Assembly: GCA_040905665.1 (NCBI GenBank)
Contig: JBBDRD010000046.1
Location: 14,263-78,262 of the forward strand
Length of the DNA stretch: 64,000 bases
DNA from: DASVCN01 sp040905665
GTDB lineage: Bacteria > Deinococcota > Deinococci > Deinococcales > Trueperaceae
Direction of reading: 5' to 3'
Made by a program: the position numbers and the translations under genes. The notes under the pieces are model-generated. The model did not search any database and was not told the DNA's origin. It saw only the letters and a program-made list of their open reading frames with translations. Below are positions 17,522 through 25,112 of the stretch, one piece after another; position 1 is the stretch's first letter; every line of letters starts with the position of its first letter.

Positions 17522-17777
17522 CTCAATACTCCATTCCTGACTAACATTATGACCAGCATAGTGGGATCGTAACTATTCCAGCCTCAATCGGTAATCAACG
17601 CGGAGGGAGCGGCTAGCTTGTGAGAGTGCCGGCAGCGCCGGCTTCGCTGCCGAAGGCGCCAGCTCCTCATTGGCGCCGTTGTATTGCAGGCTCTCGTCTT
17701 ATGGGGAGTCGAGGCGGCATCGTAGTTGGAGGGGCAGTGGGAACCCTCGGACTCCACAGATTGAAAGGGGGGGAGCT

Positions 17778-18770
17778 GTGAAGGAGAGCAGGAATTCGTT
17801 TCGTCGCTGGATAGGTCCTGCGGCCGCGATCGGCGCTGGGTTGGCCGCGTTCTACATGGTTGCTCGGACCCGCCGCAAAGCTGCCGAAGTGCGCGAATCG
17901 CACTTCGAGCCGAACTGGGAACTGGACGAAAGAAGCGAGGTCGTTGACGGCGTCCGGATGCACTGGCTCGAGCACGGCCATGGAACGCCCATAGTGCTCA
18001 TACACGGCATACCCACCTCGCCCCTGTTGTGGCGGAAGGTGATGCCGCGGTTACGGCACGCCAAAGTTTACGCCTGGGAGATGGTCGGCTACGGCGGCTC
18101 CAGCGGCGAGGGGGAGGGGCGCGACATCTCGGTAGCTAAGCAGGCCGACTATCTCGCTGCCTGGTTGAGGCATATGGGAATCGGGACGGTGGTCCTCGCG
18201 GGCCACGACCTGGGTGGCGGCGTAGTCCAGATCGTAGCTGCGCGTCATCCCGCACTTTGCAGCGGGCTCTTCCTGGTGGACGCCATCTGCTACGACTCCT
18301 GGCCCATTCCGACCGTCACTGCAGTGCGCGCAATGAGAATGGTAGTCGAGCGGATGCCAGCCGTGGTCATCCGGCCGATGCTGGAACTGTTGTTGCGCCG
18401 CGGGCACGGCAATCGGAAGGTGATGCGGGAGTCAGCCGCCTTGCACCTCCGAAATTACCGCGAACCCGGAGCGGGGAGGGCGCTCGCTCGCCAGGTTGGC
18501 TCCCTTGACGTGCGCGACACGTTAGACGTCCAGGAGCGCCTGCCGCACCTCAGGATCCCGACCAGAGTGGTATGGGGTGCGCTGGACCCATTCCAGAAGC
18601 CGCGCTACGGCGAGCGGCTTGCGCACGATTTGGGGACCAGGGTGGTATGGATCTCTGGCGGCCGCCATTTCATACCGGAGGATCGTCCCTCGGAGGTTGC
18701 CGACGCACTGAACGACTTGCTGCGGGAGGTCGAGGCGGAGGCGGCGCGGGACATAGGCGCCTCCGCCTGA
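17778..18770 (+). CDS. Membrane-anchored alpha/beta hydrolase, haloalkane dehalogenase/epoxide hydrolase-like
   Basis: About 330 residues with an N-terminal membrane helix (WIGPAAAIGAGLAAFYMVA). An alpha/beta hydrolase domain follows. The oxyanion region is LIHGIPTSPLLW. The nucleophile elbow GHDLGG at about 141-146 has Asp, as in haloalkane dehalogenases and epoxide hydrolases, rather than Ser. The acid is in WGALDPF and the base histidine in GGRHFIPEDRP. GTG at 17778 follows GGGGGGAG; an upstream in-frame start would add 36 unlikely residues. Substrate is unknown. Confidence 0.8.
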   Translation: MKESRNSFRRWIGPAAAIGAGLAAFYMVARTRRKAAEVRESHFEPNWELDERSEVVDGVRMHWLEHGHGTPIVLIHGIPTSPLLWRKVMPRLRHAKVYAWEMVGYGGSSGEGEGRDISVAKQADYLAAWLRHMGIGTVVLAGHDLGGGVVQIVAARHPALCSGLFLVDAICYDSWPIPTVTAVRAMRMVVERMPAVVIRPMLELLLRRGHGNRKVMRESAALHLRNYREPGAGRALARQVGSLDVRDTLDVQERLPHLRIPTRVVWGALDPFQKPRYGERLAHDLGTRVVWISGGRHFIPEDRPSEVADALNDLLREVEAEAARDIGASA

Positions 18771-18810
18771 GGCCGGAGTATGGGGGGCGTATGGAGAGGG
18801 GAGGTAGTGG

Positions 18811-18963
18811 ATGACTACAAGGGGCAGCGAAGCTAATTACCGGCTCAAGGGCGAGAGTGAGCAGGCGCACTACAAGCAGGTGCCTTTCGAGCAGGCACGG
18901 GCATTGGCAGGTAAAGTGAGTTACATGACAGATGTTGTCAACAATATAGCCTTGGGTTTATGA
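18811..18963 (+). CDS. 50-residue protein leading the sulfur locus
   Basis: A short gene that standard length cut-offs would miss. It begins with ATG after GGGGAGG and its TGA overlaps the ATG of the rhodanese gene as ATGA. The product (MTTRGSEANYRLKG... ending VVNNIALGL) is hydrophilic for 30 residues. It then contains FEQARALAGK and a more hydrophobic end. It has no cysteine and no signal. No family is recognised. Good ribosome site plus coupling to a real gene support it; its role in the sulfur operon is unknown. Confidence 0.55.
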   Translation: MTTRGSEANYRLKGESEQAHYKQVPFEQARALAGKVSYMTDVVNNIALGL

Positions 18964-19910
18964 GAGTTTCGGCTGTGACTGCTTCTCACGAAGCTTCGTC
19001 TCCCACCGCGCGTTGGCCGTTCCTGTCCGTCGCAGAGTTGCGGGCGCGGCTCGAGAGACCGGCGTCGGAGCGTCCGCTGCTGGTGGATGCCAGGGGGGAG
19101 AGGCAGTACCGAGACGGACACCTGCCGGGCTCGTTCAATCTTCCAGCTCGAGAGCTCAATCCGATCGAGGACGGCGTCCGCCGGCTGGCGACGTTCGAGG
19201 AGATCGGTCGGCGTCTAGGGCCCGTGGGTAACCGCGACGCGGTGATCTACGGCGGGCGCGGCGGCGCTGACGCGGCACACCTGCGGTGGACGTTGCGTGC
19301 CGCCGGCATCGAGCGAGTGCGGCTGCTCGACGGAGGGATTGAGGCTTGGCAGGCGGAAGGATGTTCGCTTGCCACGAATTCTGAGCAGGGTCCGATTGAA
19401 GCCAAACCTATGGTCCCGACGACCGGCGATGCGGAACCGGCTTCGAAGCGTTCGGGCCAAGCCGAGCCGGCAGTTCGGCCGCCCCCGTCGCTTCAGGTGA
19501 CCCACTCGACCCGGTCGCTCGTCTCCGTCGATGAGCTCCTGCGCCGTCTCGGCGAAGAAGACATTGCAGATGACATAGCTATCCTCGATACCCGCGAGCC
19601 GGAGGAGTTCAGCGGCGAGCTGGTGGCGGCAAGGCGTGGCGGTCACATCCCCGGCGCGGTGCTCTTTCCGTGGACCAGCGCCCTGGGGCCCAACCTGAAG
19701 CTCCGTTCGGAGGCGGAACTTCGCGAGTTGCTGGCGCCGGTCCTCGCGAAGCCCGAGGCAATCATTTACTGCCAGAGTGGCGTCAGAGCGGCGCACACAC
19801 TGGCGGTGCTGGAGATGCTCGAACACCCTCTCCCCAGGCTCTACCTAGGCTCCTGGGGAGAGTGGGGAAATCGGGAAGACACACCCGTGGAAGTGGAGGC
19901 AGGATCATGA
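18960..19910 (+). CDS. Two-domain rhodanese, thiosulfate sulfurtransferase type
   Basis: A 316-residue tandem rhodanese without a signal sequence, so probably cytoplasmic. The first domain (about 22-130) has the fold motifs LLVDARGERQYRDGHLPGS, but its active loop reads YGGRGGA at about 97, with no cysteine. The second domain (about 175-316) has LDTREPEEF and an intact loop CQSGVRA with Cys271 as sulfur acceptor. This layout is normal for sulfurtransferases, where the N-terminal domain is structural. An Ala/Pro-rich linker joins them. The stop overlaps the next ATG. Confidence 0.88.
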   Translation: MRVSAVTASHEASSPTARWPFLSVAELRARLERPASERPLLVDARGERQYRDGHLPGSFNLPARELNPIEDGVRRLATFEEIGRRLGPVGNRDAVIYGGRGGADAAHLRWTLRAAGIERVRLLDGGIEAWQAEGCSLATNSEQGPIEAKPMVPTTGDAEPASKRSGQAEPAVRPPPSLQVTHSTRSLVSVDELLRRLGEEDIADDIAILDTREPEEFSGELVAARRGGHIPGAVLFPWTSALGPNLKLRSEAELRELLAPVLAKPEAIIYCQSGVRAAHTLAVLEMLEHPLPRLYLGSWGEWGNREDTPVEVEAGS

Positions 19911-21097
19911 ATCGTCGTTCATTCCTAAAAATCACCGCCGCCGGCACCGCCGCCCTGGCGCTCGGTCAGTGGCGCTTCGCTCTTGCGCAGAGTGACTCGC
20001 GCAACCTCATCGTCGTCTCGAACGCCGGTGACGGTGCGGCCGGAGTGGGGCCAAGCGTGAGTCTGATCGACCCTGATTCGCTCGAGGTCGTGGCAACGCT
20101 ACCCCTCGCCGGAAGCTACTCGTTCCCCGCCACTCGTTGGGACTTCGAGCGAGATCTGATCTGGGCCGGGGGGCCGAACGAGGCAGTGCATGCGTGGCGG
20201 CTTTCCACCGGCGAGTCTGCCGTGGAGCTACCGACCGGCTCGGGGCAGAACTACACCGAGTTGACTCCCGACGGCCGCCACCTCATCGTGGCTGCGCGCT
20301 TCGCCGACCGGTACCTGAAGATTGGGGCCGATCCGCAGTCGGATGACTTCGGTCAGGTGGCCGCCGAGTTCGACACCTATGCCGGCGCCAGTCCCTGCGA
20401 CATGACCATTACGTCCGACGGTGCATATGCCTACGCTCCCGACCGGGGCGGTGACACCATTACTACCGTAAGGCTCGACCCGTTCGAACGCGCCTCGGTC
20501 ACTCCCGTCGAGTCGTTCGACGGTGCCCCTCTCGAGCCGTACATGGCGACCGTGTCCCCCACCGGCAACGTCCTGCTCGTGGAAAACGCAATAGTCGACG
20601 GAGGCTCGGACAACGGAAGCGAGTCGATCTTCGATCTTTCCGACCCGGCGAACCCGGTGGAGGTCGCCAGGCTGTCGCGGGATGAGGGGTTGGGCGTTGG
20701 TCCCATTACCAGCGAGATCACCCTCGACGGTCGCTACGGCCTGGTGATCTGTCGAGACTCCTCCGAACTGTCGGTTATCGATACCGGAAGCCTGGAGGTC
20801 GTGGGTGCGGTGACTTTTCCCGAGGGAAGCAATCCACTTACCGGCACCTTCGTGTTTGGCAGCCAAGGCGAGCACTTCTTCGTCCCTCTACCTGGACGGG
20901 ACGCCGTCGCGGTCGTGAGCGTGCCCGAATTCAAGCTGGTCGAGTTGTTGCCTGTGGGCGCCCGGCCGATGGGGGTCGTCTATCTGCAGGCCGCGCTGCC
21001 CGAGCGGCAAGGAGCGGGTCATCGCCTAGGGGTCGCGCTCGCCGGGGGCCGTACGTTCCCGCCCGGTTGCCCGGATCGCTGCTGCGGACCGGTGTGA
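19907..21097 (+). CDS. Tat-exported YVTN/cytochrome-cd1-like beta-propeller protein
   Basis: A 396-residue protein beginning with a twin-arginine signal (NRRSFLKITAAGTAALAL) and cleavage near ALAQS. The rest is built of repeated beta-propeller blades such as SLIDPDSLEVVATLPL, ELTPDGRHLIVAA and SVIDTGSLEVVGAV, typical of YncE-like seven-bladed propellers. No haem or metal motif is visible, but the C-terminus ends with two adjacent cysteines (CCGPV). ATG at 19907 overlaps the rhodanese stop. Its place among sulfur genes suggests an extracytoplasmic role there; the ligand is unknown. Confidence 0.82.
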   Translation: MNRRSFLKITAAGTAALALGQWRFALAQSDSRNLIVVSNAGDGAAGVGPSVSLIDPDSLEVVATLPLAGSYSFPATRWDFERDLIWAGGPNEAVHAWRLSTGESAVELPTGSGQNYTELTPDGRHLIVAARFADRYLKIGADPQSDDFGQVAAEFDTYAGASPCDMTITSDGAYAYAPDRGGDTITTVRLDPFERASVTPVESFDGAPLEPYMATVSPTGNVLLVENAIVDGGSDNGSESIFDLSDPANPVEVARLSRDEGLGVGPITSEITLDGRYGLVICRDSSELSVIDTGSLEVVGAVTFPEGSNPLTGTFVFGSQGEHFFVPLPGRDAVAVVSVPEFKLVELLPVGARPMGVVYLQAALPERQGAGHRLGVALAGGRTFPPGCPDRCCGPV

Positions 21098-21172
21098 GTG
21101 TGGCCACGTTTACGAGGTCCTGGTTGGACTGTGAGCGGATCCGCGTGAGGCGGTCGCCTTGACGGTGGACGG

Positions 21173-22081
21173 ATGAGAAGCAGGCGAGGTGTACTCGCCA
21201 TTGGGCTCGAGGCAGCGCTCGCCGCGCTGCTTCTGGGGGCGGCCGCCGCGGGAGTGTGGCAGTTGAATCGACCGCTGCCCGGGGCAACCGCGCTGATCGT
21301 GCGCGAGATCCCGGAGGGGGCTGTTGTCATTGACGCTCGCGGTCCGCTCGCCTACCGCCAGGGCCACCTTCCCGATGCGCGCCGCCTGTGGGCCCGCGAC
21401 CTGCTCTCCTTCGGAGAAAGTGCGGGGGCACTGGCCCAGCCAAGCGAGTTGGAGCGGAAGGTGCGCTCGTTAGGGCTCGAACCGGGTGGGCAGGTGGTGG
21501 TATACGACGACGGGGATGGCGAGGAGGCGGCCCTGGTCCTGCTGGTGCTGCGCTCGTTCGGCTTCGATGCGCGACTCCTCCAAGGCGGCGTGACCGCTTG
21601 GCTCGAAGCAGGCAGCGAGCTCAGCGACGGACCCGAGCCTCAAGCTGGCCGCGAGTCGGGGCCTCTGGAGTTTGATCGTCGATTGATCGTCGAGCCCGAC
21701 GAGGCGCACGTCCACATCGCCGAGAACGAAGTGGCTCCGCTCGATGTGCGAGATCGTGCGGTCTATCTCGCTGGACACCTGGAAGGGGCAGTGAACGTGC
21801 CATTGGCCGGCCTGATTCAGGGCGGCGAGCCTCCTCGCTGGTCGGCACTCAACCGGGTGCTCGGGCCGGCAAGAATCACCGAGGACACCCATCCGCTGGT
21901 TTACGGGGAAAATGCTGCGCAAGCAGCGATGGCCTGGCTCGCCATGGCCGCCTACGGAGTGGAACACATTCATGTGCTCCCCGATCCCTACCCGGTGCTC
22001 GTAGCCGAGGGCTTCGAGGTATCCAAGGCCGACGTCCCCGCCGCTAGCAGCACGCGTACCAGCAGCGTCTGCTGGCGCTGA
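21173..22081 (+). CDS. Membrane-anchored tandem rhodanese-like protein lacking active cysteines
   Basis: A 302-residue protein with an N-terminal anchor (LAIGLEAALAALLLGAAAAGVW) and two rhodanese-like domains outside the membrane. Domain 1 shows VVIDARGPLAYRQGHLPDA and the loop VVVYDDGDGEEA. Domain 2 shows PLDVRDRAVYLAGHLEGAVNVPL and the loop VYGENAAQAAM. Neither loop has the catalytic cysteine, so sulfur transfer by the usual mechanism is not possible. A binding or scaffolding role is more likely. It precedes the thiosulfate channel gene by 9 bp. Confidence 0.82.
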   Translation: MRSRRGVLAIGLEAALAALLLGAAAAGVWQLNRPLPGATALIVREIPEGAVVIDARGPLAYRQGHLPDARRLWARDLLSFGESAGALAQPSELERKVRSLGLEPGGQVVVYDDGDGEEAALVLLVLRSFGFDARLLQGGVTAWLEAGSELSDGPEPQAGRESGPLEFDRRLIVEPDEAHVHIAENEVAPLDVRDRAVYLAGHLEGAVNVPLAGLIQGGEPPRWSALNRVLGPARITEDTHPLVYGENAAQAAMAWLAMAAYGVEHIHVLPDPYPVLVAEGFEVSKADVPAASSTRTSSVCWR

Positions 22082-22090
22082 GGAGAATCG

Positions 22091-23116
22091 ATGGTTGTAT
22101 TGATCCTTTCCGGCCTCGTCGTCGGTCTGGCGTTCGGCTACGCCTTGCAACGTGGCCGATTCTGCAGCAATACCGGCTTTCGCGACATCCTGCTAACCGC
22201 AGACAGCACCATGTTCCGGGCATGGGCACTGGCGGTGCTGGTGCAACTGGTCGGCGTTACCACCCTGAACAGCCTCGGTCTCCTTCCCGTGACGGTCCCG
22301 CCCTTCTGGTGGGCTGCCAACCTGCTTGGCGGGCTGGTCTTCGGAGTTGGAATGGTGTTGGCGGGGGGTTGCTCGAGCGGTACCTGCTACCGCGTCGGCG
22401 AAGGTCTTGCCGGCTCGCTGCTCGCCCTGATCGCCTTCGGCGCCGGCCTGCTGATAATGAGTCGAGGCGCTCTGGCGCCCTTGGAGCGCGCTCTGCAGGG
22501 GAGCGTGCTGAGTGCAGAGGGTGAATCCCTCACTCTGGCAAATCTCTTGGGAGTGAACCCGTGGTGGGTTGTGGTGCCGGTGGTGCTTGCGGGCAGTTGG
22601 TGGCTGGTGCGAAGCGGCGGCAGTAAGTACCGTAGCGGCGGCTGGAGTTGGCAGCGCTCGGGAGCGGCGCTCGGCGTCATCGGTATCGTGGCCTGGTTGA
22701 GCTCGGCGGCGACCGGACGTGTTTATGGTCTATCGATGACCGGCCCGCTGCGCGTCTGGTTCGAGGGAATCTTCCAGGGTGGCCTTGCGCTCGACTGGGG
22801 AGCCTTCCTGATCGTCGGACTGTTTCTCGGCGCCTTCCTGTCCTCGCTCAGCCACCGTGAAATGCGTTGGCGGGTACCCAAGGGGGAGCGGCTGATGCAG
22901 TCGATCGGCGGTGGTCTGCTGATGGGCTTCGGTGCGCAGCTCGCCGGCGGCTGCACCATCGGTCACAGCCTCACCGGGTTGTCGGTTCTTTCCGTAGCCA
23001 GCGTCGTCACCACTGCCAGCATCATCGGCGGAGCGTGGGCGACCTCGTGGTGGATGTTCGTGAGGCCCGTCAGGCAGATGCAGCTTCAATCCGAGCCGTT
23101 TGTCGCCGGTGATTGA
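22091..23116 (+). CDS. tsuA: YeeE/YedE-family thiosulfate channel, TsuA-like
   Basis: A 341-residue polytopic membrane protein of the YeeE/YedE (sulf_transp) family. The three conserved cysteines that relay thiosulfate through TsuA are all present: Cys25 (RGRFCSNTGF), Cys94 (GGCSSGTCYRVGEG) and Cys288 (GGCTIGHSLTG). The repeated GG-C-G motifs reflect the internal pseudo-symmetry of the family. It is followed at 25 bp by a TusA-like gene, the usual tsuA-tsuB arrangement for thiosulfate uptake. The ribosome site overlaps the upstream stop. Confidence 0.87.
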   Translation: MVVLILSGLVVGLAFGYALQRGRFCSNTGFRDILLTADSTMFRAWALAVLVQLVGVTTLNSLGLLPVTVPPFWWAANLLGGLVFGVGMVLAGGCSSGTCYRVGEGLAGSLLALIAFGAGLLIMSRGALAPLERALQGSVLSAEGESLTLANLLGVNPWWVVVPVVLAGSWWLVRSGGSKYRSGGWSWQRSGAALGVIGIVAWLSSAATGRVYGLSMTGPLRVWFEGIFQGGLALDWGAFLIVGLFLGAFLSSLSHREMRWRVPKGERLMQSIGGGLLMGFGAQLAGGCTIGHSLTGLSVLSVASVVTTASIIGGAWATSWWMFVRPVRQMQLQSEPFVAGD

Positions 23117-23128
23117 GCGGTGATTGAG
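23107..23128 (+). repeat. 11-bp tandem duplication at the tsuA stop
   Basis: The unit CGGTGATTGAG occurs twice in tandem (23107-23117 and 23118-23128). The first copy contains the tsuA stop codon. The duplication lengthens the spacer before the TusA-like gene. Confidence 0.9.
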
Positions 23129-23141
23129 CTAGGATGCCGGA

Positions 23142-23369
23142 ATGAGTCTGGAAACGTTGGACGTTCGCGGCGAGATCTGCCCTTACCCGCTATTCGAGGC
23201 CCGCAAGAAGCTGGAGGCTCTCCCCTCGGGAACACAGCTGCAAGTCCTGATCGATTACCCGCTGGCGCTCGATAACATCACCCGCTGGGCCGAGAGCGCC
23301 GGGCACACCGTGCTCGAAGTCGAGGAAGTCGGCGCGGCGGAGTGGCGGATCGTCATCGAGCGGGCATGA
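23142..23369 (+). CDS. tsuB: TusA-like sulfurtransferase, TsuB-type
   Basis: A 75-residue TusA-family sulfur carrier. The signature LDVRGEICPYPLFEARKKLE carries the catalytic Cys13 in a CPxP motif. The protein ends with a short beta strand (WRIVIE). In thiosulfate-uptake systems this partner accepts sulfur from substrate delivered by the TsuA channel on the cytoplasmic face. An AGGA ribosome site precedes the ATG. Confidence 0.88.
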   Translation: MSLETLDVRGEICPYPLFEARKKLEALPSGTQLQVLIDYPLALDNITRWAESAGHTVLEVEEVGAAEWRIVIERA

Positions 23370-23390
23370 TCGACCTCGGCCTGCCTCTAT

Positions 23391-23418
23391 AGCAACCGTC
23401 CCAGAGCAACCGTCCCAG
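23391..23418 (+). repeat. 14-bp tandem duplication upstream of the tlpA-like gene
   Basis: AGCAACCGTCCCAG occurs twice in direct tandem (23391-23404, 23405-23418) in the spacer between the TusA-like gene and the thioredoxin gene. Confidence 0.92.
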
Positions 23419-23521
23419 CAAGCCTCTTCGACGATAGTCTTCTTCGACTCCAAGTCAACCGCTAGACGGACTGCTGGCGTGTCGTAGCCGTACTGTGGCT
23501 GCAACGCGAGGAGGAGACGCA

Positions 23522-24094
23522 ATGTCGAAGACAAAATCCGTGAGGAATCGAAGGTATCCCCGGAGGGCTCTCATTGCAGTCGCAGTTCTGGCAGGGCTTA
23601 TGTTCGCGGCGATTTTCGTGGGTGTTCGCTCAGCGGCTCAGGGCGCGCCACCCGACTTCGCCATGGTTGCCTACCAGGGCGAGGAGCGGCTCGGTGGCGA
23701 TGAACTCAACTTCAGCGAACTGCTGGGACAGGGAGAGCCGGTGGTGCTGAACTTCTGGGCCGCGTTGTGTCCGCCGTGCCGACAGGAGATGCCCGGCTTC
23801 CAGCGAATTCATGACGAGTTGGGTGAGGAGTTCACCATGTTGGGGGTGGACATCGGCCCGTTTATCGGCCTCGGATCACACGATCAGGCCAGGGAGTTCC
23901 TGGACGAGTACGGGATCGATTATCCGACCGCTTACGCTGTGAGCGACAGCCCTGTTCGCGATTACCAGGTGCGCGGCATGCCCACTACGATCTTCTTCGA
24001 CGGCAACGGCGCAATCGCCGGCAAGCACACCGGTTACCTCACCGAGGAACGGCTACGCGAGGAGATTCGGGCTCTCCTCGTCACTACGGAGTAA
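23522..24094 (+). CDS. TlpA/ResA-like membrane-anchored thioredoxin
   Basis: A 190-residue thioredoxin-fold protein. An N-terminal helix (RALIAVAVLAGLMFAAIFVG) anchors it outside the membrane. The redox site is CPPC at 83-86 (NFWAALCPPCRQEMPGF), and the cis-proline region is RGMPTTIFFD. TlpA/ResA proteins reduce extracytoplasmic disulfides, classically in cytochrome c maturation, using electrons from CcdA. The next gene is a CcdA, fitting that pair. ATG at 23522 follows GAGGAGGA. Confidence 0.87.
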   Translation: MSKTKSVRNRRYPRRALIAVAVLAGLMFAAIFVGVRSAAQGAPPDFAMVAYQGEERLGGDELNFSELLGQGEPVVLNFWAALCPPCRQEMPGFQRIHDELGEEFTMLGVDIGPFIGLGSHDQAREFLDEYGIDYPTAYAVSDSPVRDYQVRGMPTTIFFDGNGAIAGKHTGYLTEERLREEIRALLVTTE

Positions 24095-24099
24095 CGCCG

Positions 24100-24987
24100 A
24101 TGAGAGCCTCGCGGGCGCAACGAGCCGCTGTCTTCGTTGCTCTGGCCGGACTTGCTGCGAGCGCCGCGGTGGTGGGAGCGTTACTTACTGGAACGGGATC
24201 TGGCGCTCTTATCGTGGGAGTGGAGTCGCTGTCGAGCTCGTCCAGCGCCCTTCTCGACCGGGCTGCCACGCTGCTCCTCCCCCTGGGTTTCGCGTTCGGC
24301 GCAGGCATGGTGTCAGCGGCTAACCCGTGCGGTTTCGCGATGCTACCGGCGTTCCTCGCTCTGTTCCTGTCGGGCACGAGCGAGAAGAAGGAATCCCCGA
24401 TCGGCCGTATCCGGCGGGCACTGCTCGTCAGCGCTGCCGTCACCGCCGGCTTCGTACTGCTGTTCGGCATCGTGGGGCTCACGATCTCAGCTGGGGCTCG
24501 CTCACTGGCCGGCAGTTTCCCCTGGCTCGGGTTCGCGACCGGTGCTCTCCTGATTCTGGCGGGCGCATGGCTAGCCGCCGGCGGCACGATCTACGCCAGT
24601 TTGGGAGAGCGACTCTCCTCGCCGCTGGCCAGAGTCGGCGGCGACGGCCCTCGCCGTTACTTCACGTTTGGCCTTGCCTACGGCCTCGCCTCCCTGAGTT
24701 GCACACTTCCGGTGTTCCTGGCGGTTCTCGGCAGCACCCTCACGCTCGCGACGCTCCCCGGCGCCGTCCTTCAGCTCGCCCTCTACGGACTTGGGATGGG
24801 GGCGGTGATTGCGCTGCTGACGCTGAGTATCGCCCTGTTCCAAAACGCGTTGGTAAACCGGATCCGCCGTGCGGTACCTTACATCGCCCCGGTCAGCTCG
24901 GCACTGTTGCTGCTGGCCGGAAGCTATATCGTCTACTACTGGCTCACGGTCGGCGCATTGTTGAGCGCCTTCACGGCAAGAGGCTGA
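24100..24987 (+). CDS. ccdA: CcdA/DsbD-type transmembrane electron-transfer protein
   Basis: A 295-residue protein with an N-terminal helix and a six-helix CcdA/DsbD core. The two membrane cysteines that shuttle electrons are Cys77 (SAANPCGFAMLPAFLALFL) and Cys201 (LASLSCTLPVFLAVLG). It passes reducing equivalents from cytoplasmic thioredoxin to the adjacent TlpA-like protein, five bases upstream. No cytochrome c synthesis genes are nearby, so the pair may serve the sulfur locus instead; that is inference. Confidence 0.85.
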   Translation: MRASRAQRAAVFVALAGLAASAAVVGALLTGTGSGALIVGVESLSSSSSALLDRAATLLLPLGFAFGAGMVSAANPCGFAMLPAFLALFLSGTSEKKESPIGRIRRALLVSAAVTAGFVLLFGIVGLTISAGARSLAGSFPWLGFATGALLILAGAWLAAGGTIYASLGERLSSPLARVGGDGPRRYFTFGLAYGLASLSCTLPVFLAVLGSTLTLATLPGAVLQLALYGLGMGAVIALLTLSIALFQNALVNRIRRAVPYIAPVSSALLLLAGSYIVYYWLTVGALLSAFTARG

Positions 24988-25112
24988 GGCGGTCGCGGAG
25001 TTACTCGCCGTCTGGCAGGCGTGAAGTGGAGGCGTCGGCTGTGACACCCGGAGCACGGCTCTTGCCAGAAGTGCCGAGCGCCACGTCAATATCGGGTGGC
25101 AGGGGGAGAGCA

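Noticed and set aside
23522..24987. Cytochrome c maturation system
   Set aside because: TlpA and CcdA are present, but no other ccm/ccs genes are nearby; a sulfur-locus role is as likely, so I did not name it a maturation operon.
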